This document shows positions 27,342 through 34,573 of a DNA stretch of 34,972 nt, piece by piece (position 1 is the first letter of the stretch; every line of letters begins with the position of its first letter). The stretch is from Deltaproteobacteria bacterium (GTDB lineage Bacteria; Myxococcota_A; Polyangia; Polyangiales; JADJMO01). Below the pieces are notes generated by a model that had not been told where the DNA came from, ran no database searches, and was given only the letters and a program-made list of their open reading frames with translations. The translations under genes and the position numbers were made by a program. The DNA is taken from the NCBI GenBank assembly GCA_016182965.1, contig JACPFM010000125.1, forward strand, positions 1-34,972. The letters are read 5' to 3'.

Positions 27342-28871
27342 ATGCCGAACCTCGTCTTCCGCTTCCCCGGCGGGCGCTATCACGCCACGCCCTGGGGCAA
27401 CCACGTCAACGAAGGTCTCGTCGAGTGGCCGCCGAGCCCGTGGCGTATCGTCCGCGCGCTCCTCGCGACGGGCTTCTCGAAGCTTGGCTGGGTCGAGCCC
27501 CCGAGCGCCGCGCGCGAGCTCGTCGAGGGGCTCGCGTCCGTCCTCCCGTCCTACCGCCTGCCCCGAGCCGTCGCGGCGCACACGCGCCACTACATGCCGA
27601 CCGACAGCAAGAACCCCGAAGACAAGACGAAGGTCTTCGACGCGTTCGCGCGCGTCGGCCCAGGGGCGGAGCTGGCCGTCGCGTGGCGGGCGGTGCTCTC
27701 GGACGCGGCGAACGGGCTGCTCGCGGAGCTCGTGCCGAAGATCTCATATCTCGGGCGCGCCGAGTCCGTCGTCGATGCGCGACTGGTCGACGACGCCGAG
27801 CTGCCCGAGGGAGACATCGCCTCGGCGACCGAGGTGAACCGCCCCGGTGTCGAGCCTATTGCCCTGCTCGCGCCCATGACCGCTGCCGACTACTCGGCTT
27901 GGCGTGCCGAGGCGGCGCCGCAGGATGCTCCCATCGCGGCCAAGAACGGCAAGAGCAAGAGTAAGACACGGCCGAGCCCGTTCCCGGCGGACGCGCTCGC
28001 CGCGCTCACCGTCGCCACGGGCTTCTTGCAGGAGCACGGCTGGACACAGCCGCCGGGTTCGCGCCGGGTGCTCTACTACCGACCTCCGCTGTCGACGTCG
28101 CCGAGCCGCGGGCCCTCGCGGCCTGCGTTCGTCAAGAAGGCCGACACCGCGCTCCTCGCTCTGGCGAGTGACACGCGCAAAGGCGAGGTGTTGCCGCGCG
28201 TGACGCGTGGGCTCCCGCAGCTCGAGATCTTGCACCGCGGTCTCCTGAGCAAGGTCGGGGACGCGAGCTGCCCGGAGCTCTCGGGGCGCGATTCGAGCGG
28301 CAAGCCCCTCGAGGGGCACGGGCATGCCGTTCTCGTACCGCTCAGTCTCGCCGGCCAGGGCCAGCTCGATCACGTGCTGGTCCACGCGCGCATGGGATTC
28401 GGGGCCGACGCCCAGCGTGCGCTGCGGGCGTTGCGTGCGACGTTCACTAAGGGCGCAGACTCGCCGCTGTTCGTCACGCTCGTCGGACTCGGCGAGCTAG
28501 AAACGTTCCGCAGCCTCGCCGCGCGCGCGGTCGCCGAGCTCGCGGAGACGAACGTGTGGGAGAGCCGCACGCCGTTCGTCCCGCCGCGGCACCTGAAGGC
28601 CACGAAACACACGCTCGAAGATCAGGTGCAGGCAGAGCTCGCCTCGCGGGGACTGCCGGCCGCCGCTCGTATCGAACAGCTGGCACGCGACGAGCTCGTG
28701 CGGCGGGGCTTCCATCGCTTCGTGCGCGAGCGCCGTCATCCGGCGCGTCCGCCTCCGGCGCCCCGCTTCTTCGGCCTCCGACTGGAGCTCGAGCGGCCGT
28801 GCCGCGGGCCGTTGGCGCTGGGCTATGCCTCGCACTTCGGGCTCGGCCTGTTCGTGCCGGCGCGTGCCTAA
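27342..28871 (+). CDS. csb2: Csb2 (GSU0054 family), Cas5-Cas6 fusion of type I-G
   Basis: The 509-residue protein combines a Cas5-like N-terminal half, binding the crRNA 5' handle, with a Cas6-like C-terminal half that is expected to cleave the repeat RNA. The N-terminus has FRFPGGRYHATPWGNHVNEG and EWPPSPWRIVRALLA, diagnostic of GSU0054. KISYLGRAES and RVLYYRPP lie in the middle. The C-terminus shows PRFFGLRLELERPCRGPL and YASHFGLGLF, a glycine-rich loop of the RAMP fold. The mid-protein Lys/Ser-rich linker (AAKNGKSKSKTRPSP) probably separates the halves. It starts 11 bp after cas7 and closes the effector operon. The 285 bp after its stop show no gene. Confidence 0.92.
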   Translation: MPNLVFRFPGGRYHATPWGNHVNEGLVEWPPSPWRIVRALLATGFSKLGWVEPPSAARELVEGLASVLPSYRLPRAVAAHTRHYMPTDSKNPEDKTKVFDAFARVGPGAELAVAWRAVLSDAANGLLAELVPKISYLGRAESVVDARLVDDAELPEGDIASATEVNRPGVEPIALLAPMTAADYSAWRAEAAPQDAPIAAKNGKSKSKTRPSPFPADALAALTVATGFLQEHGWTQPPGSRRVLYYRPPLSTSPSRGPSRPAFVKKADTALLALASDTRKGEVLPRVTRGLPQLEILHRGLLSKVGDASCPELSGRDSSGKPLEGHGHAVLVPLSLAGQGQLDHVLVHARMGFGADAQRALRALRATFTKGADSPLFVTLVGLGELETFRSLAARAVAELAETNVWESRTPFVPPRHLKATKHTLEDQVQAELASRGLPAAARIEQLARDELVRRGFHRFVRERRHPARPPPAPRFFGLRLELERPCRGPLALGYASHFGLGLFVPARA

Positions 28872-29156
28872 GTGAAGGAACCTCTCGAGCATCCAGCGCC
28901 CTCGCGAACGTACCTGTCGCGCGTCCCGAGCGAGCGCGCGCGGCGCCGCATGCGTCACGACGTCGGGCACCGTACCGCTCGCCGCACGCGACGTGCCTGC
29001 AATCGTCATCGGCGCGCGCGGTTTGTGGCTACGCGACAGGCGACGTCGCACCCCCTGCCGTGCGAGCTTCGTGCCATGCCGAGGTGAGACGTCGGCCCGC
29101 GCCCAAGAGCCGGGCGGCCTTGCGGCGCACCTCGAGCCTCCCTTCAATCGCCCCTC

Positions 29157-29537
29157 ATGAAGGAGCTGGAAGACGGCGAAGAGATCGGCGGCGGCCTCAC
29201 CGGGATCGGCCGGTTCTTCGACGATCCGTGCGGGTGCGGCTCGAAGGAGCCCTACGGCAAGTGCTGCGGCCTGCTCGAGGGCGCGTACTTCTTCGACTTC
29301 TGCACGAAGATCAAGCTCGATCGCGAGTTCGCGCTGGTCTTCGGGCAGGTCGCCTGGCGCATCGCGCGCGACACGCCGGCCGCGCGCTGGTACGAACGCG
29401 CCCGCGAGGTCGCCGAGGAGGCCTGCCGCGAGGATCCGCACAACACCGAGGAGATGTACTCGATGCTGATCGCGATCCTCGAAGCGCATCGGGCGATGTT
29501 CCCGTGGATCGACGGCGGCGGACCGGGGTGCAGCTGA
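29157..29537 (+). CDS. SEC-C-motif small protein, intact copy (copy 1)
   Basis: The 126-residue protein has a SEC-C type zinc motif near its N-terminus (CGCGSKEPYGKCCG, residues about 25-38). A helical middle (WRIARDTPAARWYERAREVA) and the ending MFPWIDGGGPGCS follow. SEC-C motifs (C-x-C-x8-CC-like) bind zinc and often mediate protein contacts in SecA and stand-alone proteins; the role here is unknown. It is the longest of three related copies in this 2.7-kb block. Homology to copy 2 continues about 60 bp past the stop codon, showing segmental duplication. No strong ribosome site is visible. Confidence 0.65.
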   Translation: MKELEDGEEIGGGLTGIGRFFDDPCGCGSKEPYGKCCGLLEGAYFFDFCTKIKLDREFALVFGQVAWRIARDTPAARWYERAREVAEEACREDPHNTEEMYSMLIAILEAHRAMFPWIDGGGPGCS

Positions 29538-29682
29538 TCGGGACGGTGGAACGCCACTGCGTGTGCGCCGATCGAAGGGCGCCGTCGGCGGCGAACGGCA
29601 GCGCTGAAGCGAACGCCGGGCCTCTCCTCGAAGAGGAAGGAGTGACCTCGCCTCGCCGACACGGGCGAGCTAGCCTTCGGAC

Positions 29683-29934
29683 ATGAGCAGCGTGTCGTTC
29701 GAGGTACCCGAAGAGACGCTCGTCGCACTCAAGCTCGACGCCACGTCGGCGGCGAACGAGCTGCGCCTCGCAGCGGCCGTGAAGCTCTTCGAGCTCGGCC
29801 GTTTGTCTTCTGGAGCGGCCGCCGCACTCGCCGGGATCCCCCGCGTCGCGTTCCTCGCCAAGCTCGGGGAGCTGGGCGCGTCTGCGCTGCGGCAGAGCGA
29901 GGCAGACCTGATCGAGGACTTCCGACGTGCGTGA
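29683..29934 (+). CDS. UPF0175-family antitoxin
   Basis: The 83-residue protein has a short beta-strand start (VSFEVPEETLVALKLD), a helix (ELRLAAAVKLFELGRLSSG), and the UPF0175 helix-turn-helix AAALAGIPRVAFLAKLGELG. This family usually pairs with DUF3368 PIN-domain RNases as type II toxin-antitoxin modules. The antitoxin appears intact. Its 3' end overlaps by eight bases a GTG that begins the remnant of the expected toxin. If the toxin is dead, this gene is an orphan antitoxin. Confidence 0.85.
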   Translation: MSSVSFEVPEETLVALKLDATSAANELRLAAAVKLFELGRLSSGAAAALAGIPRVAFLAKLGELGASALRQSEADLIEDFRRA

Positions 29935-30028
29935 CGTCGTCACCAACACGTCGCCCGGCGACGAACGACTCGGGTTCAGGCTTTCGACCGAGACCCGCGC
30001 GGCGGTCTTTCGCTTGGCGCGAGAGTGA
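29927..30028 (+). pseudogene. DUF3368 PIN-domain toxin, internally deleted
   Basis: The 33-codon ORF starts at a GTG overlapping the antitoxin gene. It begins VRDVVTNTSP, the usual DUF3368 N-terminus with the first PIN aspartate, and ends GFRLSTETRAAVFRLARE, which looks like the usual DUF3368 C-terminus. The roughly 110 intervening residues with the other catalytic acids are absent. The reading frame is preserved across the junction, so this is an internal deletion and not a truncation. It cannot be an active RNase. Confidence 0.65.
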
Positions 30029-30227
30029 CGACGGGGTGCCGCGGATGGGGCGCGGCGTGGAGCCGGACGCCGTCTCGGTCGAGACCGCGGCGTCACCTCG
30101 ACGCGAAGCGGATGTCCGACGTGCCGGCTGCGGAGACTGCATGGCGCAGGCGAGACCGTCGCATTCGTCGGCGGGTCTCGCCGGCAATCGCAGTCGCGGC
30201 GAGCGGCACGACCGCTGCAATCCTCGC

Positions 30228-30443
30228 ATGAGGCACCTGGAGAACGGCCACGAGATCGGCCGCGGCATCACCGGCATGAGCCGGTTCTTCGACGAGCCCT
30301 GCGGTTGTGGCTCGGCGCGCGCTTACGGCGCGTGCTGCGGCGCACTCGAAGGAGATGGGATGTACTCGATGTTGGTCGCGCTCCTCGAGCCGCATCGGGC
30401 CATGTTCCCGTGGATCGACGGCGGCGGACCAGGGTGCAGCTGA
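30228..30443 (+). pseudogene. SEC-C-motif gene, internally deleted (copy 2)
   Basis: The 71-residue ORF keeps the N-terminus (MRHLENGHEIGRGITGMSRF), the SEC-C motif (CGCGSARAYGACCG) and the C-terminus (MYSMLVALLEPHRAMFPWID, then GGGPGCS). It lacks about 54 residues between LEG and MYSML compared with copy 1. The deletion is in frame. Sequence similarity to copy 1 continues downstream of the stop. Upstream, 30129-30141 (TGCGGAGACTGCA) is also found upstream of copy 3. The shortened protein could still fold around the zinc motif, so it may be functional. Confidence 0.6.
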
Positions 30444-30482
30444 TTGGGACCGAGCGTGTGCGGTCGCCGGAGCGGCGCGGCC

Positions 30483-30968
30483 TCACGACGAAGGGCGGCG
30501 TCGGCGATGCGTCCGCGCGCGAACCCGCCGCAGCGCGGCAAGATCCGCGCGGTCGATTGCCCGGTTCGCTGCCTCCTTCGCGGCGACGAGATCCGAGAGA
30601 CCGAGGTAGTGCGCCGGAACGGCGCCGAACCGCGCGTCTGCGCGGCGCTTCCATGCGTCGGCAAAGCGAGGAACGCCCTCGAGGCTGAAGATGAGGTCGA
30701 CGCGGACGGGCGCGACGCCGAGCTGCACGACCGTATCGGGCGACGAGATGTCGCCGAGGGCGTACTCCGGGGGCTCGCCGCCGAAGAAGTCGGTGAGGGC
30801 CGCGCGGAGACGCGCCTGGTTGGCGCGCGTTGGCGCGACGAAGACGTCGAGGTCCTTCGTTGCGCGCGGTCGTGCGTGGAACGCCACGGCATGCGCCCCG
30901 ACGATCAAGTACCTAACGCCGTGGACGGCGAACGCGGCGAGCAGTTCTTCGTAGTCGGGGTGCGCCAT
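30483..30968 (-). CDS. Nucleotidyltransferase of the DUF6036/AbiEii-like type
   Basis: The 161-residue protein has a nucleotidyltransferase core: helix YEELLAAFAVHGVRYLIVGA, then HAVAFHARPRATKDLDVFV with the DxD-like metal-binding pair. VRVDLIFSLEGVPRFADAW provides the third acidic strand. LVAAKEAANRAIDRADLAAL is the typical C-terminal helix. Similar proteins occur as toxins of type IV or NTase-HEPN-like toxin-antitoxin systems and near defence islands. The chosen ATG gives the family start; an in-frame ATG at 31007 is possible. It overlaps the small upstream gene and is transcribed against the cas genes. Confidence 0.8.
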   Translation of the reverse strand: MAHPDYEELLAAFAVHGVRYLIVGAHAVAFHARPRATKDLDVFVAPTRANQARLRAALTDFFGGEPPEYALGDISSPDTVVQLGVAPVRVDLIFSLEGVPRFADAWKRRADARFGAVPAHYLGLSDLVAAKEAANRAIDRADLAALRRVRARTHRRRRPSS

Positions 30969-31155
30969 GGAGGCCTCGCGTCGCGAGACAGCTCTCGAGA
31001 CATTCATTCACCGCATCGACGCGCTCCTCGGGTGTCATCTCCTCGAGCCAGAAGCGCGCGTCTTCTCGGGCGGCCTCGCTCCTCGGCACGACGGCGATCG
31101 ACCACACGCGGCCGCGCCTGTCCTTGATGGTCCCGCGTCGAATCACGACCCACAT
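30913..31155 (-). CDS. Small partner of the nucleotidyltransferase
   Basis: The 80-residue ORF starts MWVVIRRGTIKDRRGRVWSI. A segment with FWLEEMTPEERVDAVNECLE resembles the short proteins that precede DUF6036-type nucleotidyltransferase genes (a W-L/TPEER-x-x-A-V helix), probable antitoxins. The Arg-rich last 20 residues overlap the nucleotidyltransferase start and may be an out-of-frame extension. Overlap and common strand suggest translational coupling. The function as antitoxin is inferred from the pairing. Confidence 0.55.
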   Translation of the reverse strand: MWVVIRRGTIKDRRGRVWSIAVVPRSEAAREDARFWLEEMTPEERVDAVNECLESCLATRGLHGAPRLRRTARRVRRPRR

Positions 31156-31338
31156 CTTACTCGACCACCCGACGTGTGGCTCCATCTCGCGCAGCGAACG
31201 GTAGCGACCGGGTGTGGTGCGGAGACTGCACGGCGCCGGCAAGCGGCGCCGCGCCCCGGCGCACCTGCCTGCTGGGGCTCGCCGGCCCTTGTCGGGGTCG
31301 GAGACCAGATCCTCGGCGACGCGGCGGTGAACCGCCAG

Positions 31339-31425
31339 AGGTTCTTCGATCTCGTGACGTCGCTGCTCGAGGCGCATCGGGCCATGTTCCCGGGCGTCGA
31401 CGGCCGTCCGACCGATGGCAACTGA
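31339..31425 (+). pseudogene. SEC-C-motif gene fragment (copy 3)
   Basis: Only the codons RFFD and then LVTSLLEAHRAMFP-GVDG survive in one frame, ending at a TGA at 31423-31425. Compared with copy 1, everything from after RFFD to the YSML segment is gone, including the SEC-C motif. Upstream, 31218-31230 shares the exact 13-mer TGCGGAGACTGCA with the region upstream of copy 2, followed by similar CGCCGG-rich DNA. It is a remnant without a start codon of its own. The rest of 31156-31561 holds no gene. Confidence 0.6.
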
Positions 31426-31561
31426 GGCGCCGGGGCCCCCGGCGCGGCTTATGCAGATGGTCAGGCCGGCCACGTCGAGCGACAGGGCTCGTCGCAGCCA
31501 GAGGCGCCGGCGCGGATGAAGCCTGTCGCTGTGAAGCGTTGGTCATCGCCCCCGTCGAACC

Positions 31562-33319
31562 ATGGGCGCCATGACGAACCCTGCACAGAAGCCCGCCGAT
31601 GCCGCGGACGCGCCCGCCCACGACGAGCCCGGACGCGCCAAACACCTCCCGCCCCGCCCCGATCCCGCCCCCGCGCTGGTCCCCGCGCGCATGGTCAACG
31701 AGGTCCTCTACTGTGAGCGCCTCGCGTACCTCGAGTGGGTGCAGGGCGAGTGGGCCGACAACGCGTTCACCGAGGAGGGGCGCTGGTCGCACCGGCGCGC
31801 CGACGACAAGAGCGGCGGCCTTCCGGCGGAGGAGTCGGAGAAGCCGTACACCGCCCGCAGCGTGTGGTTATCGTCCGAGCGGCTCGGGCTGACCGCGAAG
31901 ATCGACGTGGTCGAGGGCGAGGGCGAGGCGGTCGTTCCGATCGAGTACAAGCGCGGGACGCCGCCCGACGTGCCCGAGGGGGCACACCTGCCTGAGCGCG
32001 CGCAGCTATGCGTGCAGGTGCTCCTCCTGCGCGAGCACGGCTTCCGGTGCGACGAGGCGGCGCTGTACTTCGCCGCGGCCCGTCGGCGGGTGGCGATCGC
32101 GATCGACGACGCGCTCGTCGCCGCCACGCTCGACGCCGCCGCCAAGGCGCGCGCGCTCGGCGAACGGGACGGACCACCCCCGCCCTTGATCGACAGCCGC
32201 AAGTGCGACGGGTGCTCGCTCGTGGGGATCTGCCTGCCCGACGAGACCAACGCGATGAAGGCACCGGGGGTCGAGGACGAGGGCCCGCCGCCTCGTGCGA
32301 TCCGCCGGCTGCACCCTGCGCGCGACGATCGCAAGGCGGTGTACGTGCACGAGCAGGGCGCGCGCGTCGGGATCGAGGCCGAGCGGTTGGTCATCCGCGG
32401 CAAGGACGTCAAAGAGGAGGCGCGCCTGGTCGACACCTCGCACGTGTCGCTGTTCGGCAACGTCACCTTGAGCGCGCAGGCCGCTCGGACGCTCGCCGAG
32501 CGCGGCATCCCGGTGATGCTCTTCAGCTACGGCGGCTGGTTCTCAGCGCGGATCATGGGGCTCGACGGCAAGAACGTCGAGCTGCGCATCGCGCAGCATC
32601 GGGTCGCCGACGATCCGAGGATCTGCCTCGAGCTCGCCCGCGGGTTCGTCGCGTCGAAGATCCGCAACGCGCGGACGATGCTCCGGAGGAACCACGCCTC
32701 GCCCGACTCCGCGCTGTTGAAGCAGCTCGAGGCCTACGCGAAGGACGCGGAGCGCGCCGACGCCCTGCCCTCGCTGCTCGGGATCGAGGGCAGCGCGGCG
32801 CGCGCGTACTTCGGCGCGTTCACGGGGATGTTCCGCGCGTCAGGGATGGAGTTCTCGCTCGACGGCCGCAACCGACGGCCGCCGCGCGATCCCGTCAACG
32901 CGCTCCTTTCGTTCTGCTACTCGCTGCTGACCAAGGAGCTCGTGCTCGCGTGCACGGCGGCGGGGCTCGATCCGCTCCGCGGGTTCTATCACCAGCCCCG
33001 GTTCGGGCGGCCGGCGCTCGCCCTCGACCTGATGGAGGAGCTGCGGCCGCTGCTCGGCGACTCGGTCGTCATCGGCGTGTTGAACAACGGCGTCGTCGAC
33101 GCAGGCGACTTCGTCCGACATCGGGAGGGCGTCGCGCTAACCGCTCCCGCCCGCAAGAAGGTCATCCACGCATTCGAGCGCCGCCTCGATCAGGAGATCA
33201 CGCACCCGGTGTTCGGATATGCGATCTCGTGGCGGCGGGTGCTCGAGGTGCAGGCACGCCTGCTCGGTCGCCGGCTGCTCGGGGAGATCGAGAGCTACCC
33301 GTCGATGCGCACGAGGTGA
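31562..33319 (+). CDS. cas4-cas1: Cas4-Cas1 fusion, CRISPR adaptation integrase
   Basis: This 585-residue protein joins a Cas4 exonuclease-like domain (about 36-230) to Cas1 (about 245-580). Cas4 has iron-sulfur cysteines Cys51 (LYCERLAYLEW), Cys215, Cys218 and Cys224 (KCDGCSLVGIC), and nuclease residues in KIDVVEGE (Asp115) and PIEYKRG (Glu128, Lys130). Cas1 has Glu409 (GIEGSAARAYFG), His477 (GFYHQPRFGRP) and Glu492 (LDLMEELRPLL). The first 35 residues are Pro/Ala-rich. Cas4 selects PAM-bearing, correctly sized prespacers and Cas1 integrates them. The fusion is common in type I-G. No good ribosome site precedes the ATG at 31562; 31571 is an alternative. cas2 starts three bases after the stop. 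Confidence 0.95.
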   Translation: MGAMTNPAQKPADAADAPAHDEPGRAKHLPPRPDPAPALVPARMVNEVLYCERLAYLEWVQGEWADNAFTEEGRWSHRRADDKSGGLPAEESEKPYTARSVWLSSERLGLTAKIDVVEGEGEAVVPIEYKRGTPPDVPEGAHLPERAQLCVQVLLLREHGFRCDEAALYFAAARRRVAIAIDDALVAATLDAAAKARALGERDGPPPPLIDSRKCDGCSLVGICLPDETNAMKAPGVEDEGPPPRAIRRLHPARDDRKAVYVHEQGARVGIEAERLVIRGKDVKEEARLVDTSHVSLFGNVTLSAQAARTLAERGIPVMLFSYGGWFSARIMGLDGKNVELRIAQHRVADDPRICLELARGFVASKIRNARTMLRRNHASPDSALLKQLEAYAKDAERADALPSLLGIEGSAARAYFGAFTGMFRASGMEFSLDGRNRRPPRDPVNALLSFCYSLLTKELVLACTAAGLDPLRGFYHQPRFGRPALALDLMEELRPLLGDSVVIGVLNNGVVDAGDFVRHREGVALTAPARKKVIHAFERRLDQEITHPVFGYAISWRRVLEVQARLLGRRLLGEIESYPSMRTR

Positions 33320-33322
33320 CCG

Positions 33323-33613
33323 ATGCGTCAGACCTTCATCGTGACCTACGACGTCTGCGATCCGAAGCGGCTGCGCAAGGTGTTCCGCTTGATGAAGGGC
33401 TACGGCGATCACCTGCAGCTGTCGGTGTTCCGCTGCGATCTCGACCTGCGCACGCTTCACGAGCTGCGGGGCCGCCTCGGTGACGTCATCCACGACGGCG
33501 AAGATCAGGTGCTGTTCGTCGACGTCGGTCCGAGCGACGGCCGCGCCGCCACCTCCATCAGGGCGATCGGCAAGGCGTACGAGCCGCCACCCGGCATCGC
33601 CCTCGTGGTCTGA
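33323..33613 (+). CDS. cas2: Cas2, adaptation complex subunit
   Basis: The 96-residue protein has the ferredoxin-like Cas2 fold: first strand FIVTYDVCDPKRLRKVFRLM with the conserved Asp10, GDHLQLSVFRCDL, and DQVLFVDVG near residue 62. It forms the dimer bridging two Cas1 dimers during spacer integration. It directly follows cas4-cas1, suggesting one transcript. The stop codon merges with the palindromic repeat array, which could terminate the transcript. Confidence 0.95.
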   Translation: MRQTFIVTYDVCDPKRLRKVFRLMKGYGDHLQLSVFRCDLDLRTLHELRGRLGDVIHDGEDQVLFVDVGPSDGRAATSIRAIGKAYEPPPGIALVV

Positions 33614-33673
33614 CACGCAGGCGCCTGCGCATGGACGCGCAGGCGCCTGCGCATGGACGCGCAGGCGCCTGCG
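33614..33673. repeat. Palindromic 22-bp repeat array, right copy
   Basis: Three copies of the palindrome CGCAGGCGCCTGCG are spaced by 22 bp (units at 33614-33629, 33630-33651, 33652-33673). They begin immediately after the cas2 stop. The unit equals that of the array at 20097-20154 apart from one linker base. Each palindrome can form a seven-bp stem, and the whole could act as a terminator or protein-binding site. Confidence 0.88.
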
Positions 33674-33689
33674 GGTACGATGCGGCGCC

Positions 33690-34400
33690 ATGAGGACGGC
33701 GAACAAGAAGGCGCCGGCGAAGGCGACGCGGGGCGCGCCGATGTCGAACGGCGCCAAGGGAACGAACGCGAGGGCGATCGTGGCCGCGGCGAAGGCGGCG
33801 GCTCCGGCCGCGGTGAAGCGCGCCGAGGAGTTGCTCTCGCTGATCGAGCGACGCAAGGCGCGCATCGCCGAGGACTTCTTCGAGATCGGGCAGGCCCTCC
33901 TCGAGCTGCAGAAGAAGAAGCTGTACGTCGCGCTCGGTTACCCGAGCTTCGCGGCGATGCTGTCGGGCCGCGACGTCATGAGCGTCCGCACCGCAGAGAA
34001 GCTCATCGAGATCGCCGAGTCCGTTCCTCGGAGGCGGGCGCTCGAGCTCGGGGCCGAGAAGGCGTATGCGCTCTCCCGGCTCGTCGCCGCGACGCCCGAG
34101 CTCGACTCGATCGACTCCGTGCTCGAGAGCGGGATCCAGATCGGGAAGAAGAAGCAGCCGGTCGCCGGCCTCTCGTCACGCCAGATCGAGGAGACGGCGC
34201 GCGCGGTGCGCAAGACCAGCGGCAAGCGCGATGCCCGCGAGGTCGAAGCGTCGAAGGCAGCACGCACACTTCAGGCGGCGGCACGGTCGGCCGGCGCGCG
34301 TGGAGCGCTCGCGGTGGCGTCCCGCGGCAAGGGGGGCTTCCAGGTGGAGCTCCGGGTCGCGACCGAGCATGTCGAAGCGCTCGTGCGAGCGCTCCGGTGA
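33690..34400 (+). CDS. Uncharacterised helical protein between cas2 and the CRISPR leader
   Basis: The 236-residue basic protein has a Lys/Ala-rich N-terminal tail (about 1-45). A helical core follows: LLSLIERRKARIAEDFFEIG, LLELQKKKLYVALGYPSFAA, MSVRTAEKLIEIAESVPRRR and AEKAYALSRLVAATPE. The GYPSFAA and RTAEKL pieces look like a DNA-binding helix-turn-helix unit in proteins whose function I cannot name. The C-terminal 70 residues are Ala/Arg-rich and end with a small beta segment (GGFQVELRVATEHVEALV). No catalytic motif is seen. It lies in the same orientation as cas2 and the array. A TACGAT at 33676-33681, eight bases before the ATG, could be a -10 box of a nearly leaderless transcript. Confidence 0.75.
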   Translation: MRTANKKAPAKATRGAPMSNGAKGTNARAIVAAAKAAAPAAVKRAEELLSLIERRKARIAEDFFEIGQALLELQKKKLYVALGYPSFAAMLSGRDVMSVRTAEKLIEIAESVPRRRALELGAEKAYALSRLVAATPELDSIDSVLESGIQIGKKKQPVAGLSSRQIEETARAVRKTSGKRDAREVEASKAARTLQAAARSAGARGALAVASRGKGGFQVELRVATEHVEALVRALR

Positions 34401-34457
34401 TGACGAAGATCCCGGCCGCGCTCGCAGCCGCCCGATCTCTGACAATTTCGGCCCGAT

Positions 34458-34482
34458 CACGGCCGCCAGGGCGGCGGCCGTG
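34458..34482 (+). terminator. GC-rich hairpin after the helical-protein gene
   Basis: CACGGCCGCC and GGCGGCCGTG pair perfectly (10 bp) around a five-base loop. CGGGTTT follows, a short T-run. It lies 58 bp after the stop of the preceding gene and 92 bp before the first CRISPR repeat. It may insulate the array from read-through. Confidence 0.55.
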
Positions 34483-34499
34483 CGGGTTTGATCGGTCGT

Positions 34500-34532
34500 G
34501 GTTTGCGGGCCGCGTGAGACTGCTCGCAAACC
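34500..34532 (+). promoter_or_regulatory. Inverted repeat in the CRISPR leader
   Basis: GGTTTGCG (34500-34507) and CGCAAACC (34525-34532) form a perfect 8-bp inverted repeat with 17 bases between, ending 41 bp before the first repeat. It is less GC-rich than its surroundings. It could be a regulator site or adaptation signal in the leader; no match to a known site is claimed. Confidence 0.4.
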
Positions 34533-34573
34533 CTGTTGCCACCCGCTGGAATCGTTGCAGAATCGAGCGAGCA

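Noticed and set aside
28872..29087. 71-codon plus-strand ORF after csb2
   Set aside because: It has an Arg/His-rich composition, no ribosome site and no recognisable motif; treated as non-coding.
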